A stretch of 29,694 nucleotides of DNA from a virus, in IMG/VR virus record IMGVR_UViG_3300042868_001588, positions 1-29,694 of that record. The stretch is one strand, 5' to 3'. The translations under genes were made by a program, and so were the position numbers. Each line of letters starts with the position of its first letter. Position 1 is the stretch's first letter. The notes beneath the pieces were generated by a model that was not told where the DNA came from, ran no database searches, and worked only from the letters and a program-made list of their open reading frames with translations. Of this stretch, positions 28,717-29,694 are shown one piece after another.

Positions 28717-29694
28717 ATGGGAATTTTTGACAGATTTAAACAACAAAAAACAGAAGTAGTAGAAGGCTATCAGTCATTTAGTACGCCTTTCGGTAAGATA
28801 GGCAATGCTAACTTGTCGCTACCTTACGTTAACGGACGTTACCAAGTGTCTGGTTACATTCCATTTGGTCAAGACAACCTATTTCCCGAAACACTTAACC
28901 AGCTTTATTTTACTTCGCCTTTACACGGGGCAATTGTGGACTTTAAAGTTAACGCTACTATAGGCGCTGGCTACCAATTAAAGACGGACAAGTTAACGCC
29001 AGACGAAAAGCTAGATATTTACACGTGGGAAAAGAAAATGAAACTAGCTAAGTCTGTTAGACTAGTGGCTAAACAAATCGTACTACACAACCGCGTTTAT
29101 TTTATGCTACATTTTGACGAAAAGCATAAAGTAAAAAGAGTCGAAAACATTTCGCCAGAAAAGGTTCGTATTAATCGCGCGAAAGATTGTTATTTTTTAT
29201 GTGACGACTGGGCGTCTAGAATTGACGTAATTCCAGTTACTAAATACCACCCGTTAAATACGGACAAATGCCAGCTTTACGCATACGAAATTCCAGCAAT
29301 TGGACAAGACTACTATCCATTGCCACAATATACAAGCGCTTTAAACTTTGCTTTTTTATCTGGCGAACTTAGTTACTTTGCAAAATCGAACATTCAAAAT
29401 AGTATTTTCCCAGCCTTTGCAATGATGTTTCCTAAACGTCCACAAAGCGAAGAAGAAAAGAAAGTCTTAAGAGACACTATAGACAGAATGAAAGGCGCGC
29501 AGAACGCTGGAAAAGGTGTAGCATTTTTCGCAAATAGTCCAGACCAATTACCAAAAATTGAAAGCATTCCGACGAACTCTAACGACAAAATGTTTCAAGA
29601 AGCTAGCGGACTAAACACCGAACAAATCTGTTTTGCGCATACAATCGACCCTATCTTAATGGGTGTGCGTACAACTGGATCACTAGGTAACGGC
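28717..29694 (+). CDS. Portal protein, N-terminal part (cut by window edge)
   Basis: 326 codons open to the right edge. LSLPYVNGRYQVSGYIPFGQDNLFPETLNQLYFTSPLHGAIVDFKVNATIGAGY (in parts, residues 26-87) is a clear phage portal start, and SALNFAFLSGELSYFAKSNIQN, AFAMMFPKRPQSEEEKKVLRDTI and QICFAHTIDPILMGVRTTGSLGNG complete the wing and crown regions. The remainder is at 1-313. Last codon is complete (GGC), while base 1 of the window is a third codon position. Confidence 0.9.
   Translation, partial: MGIFDRFKQQKTEVVEGYQSFSTPFGKIGNANLSLPYVNGRYQVSGYIPFGQDNLFPETLNQLYFTSPLHGAIVDFKVNATIGAGYQLKTDKLTPDEKLDIYTWEKKMKLAKSVRLVAKQIVLHNRVYFMLHFDEKHKVKRVENISPEKVRINRAKDCYFLCDDWASRIDVIPVTKYHPLNTDKCQLYAYEIPAIGQDYYPLPQYTSALNFAFLSGELSYFAKSNIQNSIFPAFAMMFPKRPQSEEEKKVLRDTIDRMKGAQNAGKGVAFFANSPDQLPKIESIPTNSNDKMFQEASGLNTEQICFAHTIDPILMGVRTTGSLGNG

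Noticed and set aside
1-29694. tRNA genes, CRISPR arrays, insertion sequences, integrase or attachment sites
   Set aside because: I looked for these and saw no cloverleaf, spaced direct repeats, transposase motifs or recombinase active-site motifs.

Overview
The window looks like almost all of the genome of a small tailed phage (siphovirus type) of a Bacteroidota host, most likely a member of the Flavobacteriia. Three things point there. Promoters match the Bacteroidota form (TTG, about 19 bp, TAnnTTTG). Start codons lack Shine-Dalgarno sequences and are preceded by A/T-rich sequence. Many proteins resemble families I know from flavobacterial phages. The portal gene is split across the two ends: its N-terminal 326 codons end the window and its C-terminal part opens it. 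The molecule is therefore circular or circularly permuted and was cut inside this gene. The two ends do not join in frame, so a few bases (3n+2) appear to be missing. I see no integrase, excisionase, CI-type repressor, tRNA or CRISPR array, which fits a virulent phage.

Layout. 1-3491: end of the portal gene, a head-tail connector, then a lysis cassette (holin, amidase, single-gene spanin candidate) and a metallophosphoesterase, closed by a terminator at 3529-3562. 3637-12115: early and DNA-metabolism region read from two good promoters (3637-3667 and 9630-9659). It holds many small unknown genes, a DnaA-like HTH protein, a primosome or replisome organizer, a DnaB-like helicase, a GNAT protein, NinG, a PD-(D/E)xK nuclease, an ERF annealing protein with a YqaJ-type exonuclease, and a small protein with an SSB-type acidic tip. 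A terminator at 12119-12145 closes it. 12187-24388: late region with a sigma-factor-like protein, small terminase, large terminase and the tail genes (tail-tip proteins, tape measure, fibre). 24368-25676: two overlapping genes on the minus strand that look like diverged paralogs of each other and may be tail assembly chaperones. 25719-29694: protease-scaffold, major capsid protein, tail tube, a small virion protein and portal. The functional order packaging, tail, head, portal, lysis is unusual.

How it works together. The early region copies and recombines the genome (organizer, helicase, ERF plus exonuclease, NinG). A phage sigma-like protein opens the late region and may direct late transcription. 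A 13-base sequence, TAATATAGTTATG or a one-base variant, sits at the start codon of six late genes and no early ones. Both early promoters carry the same palindrome (TTTATAT, 4 bases, ATATAA), a candidate operator. Between the DnaA-like gene and the replisome organizer lies a gene-free stretch with a -7 element, two hairpins whose loops are complementary over 8 bases, and a U-tract. I read it as an undescribed structured small RNA or leader, and it is the most novel item here. By eye, the palindromes GGCC and CCGG are absent from the whole window, which suggests selection by host restriction.
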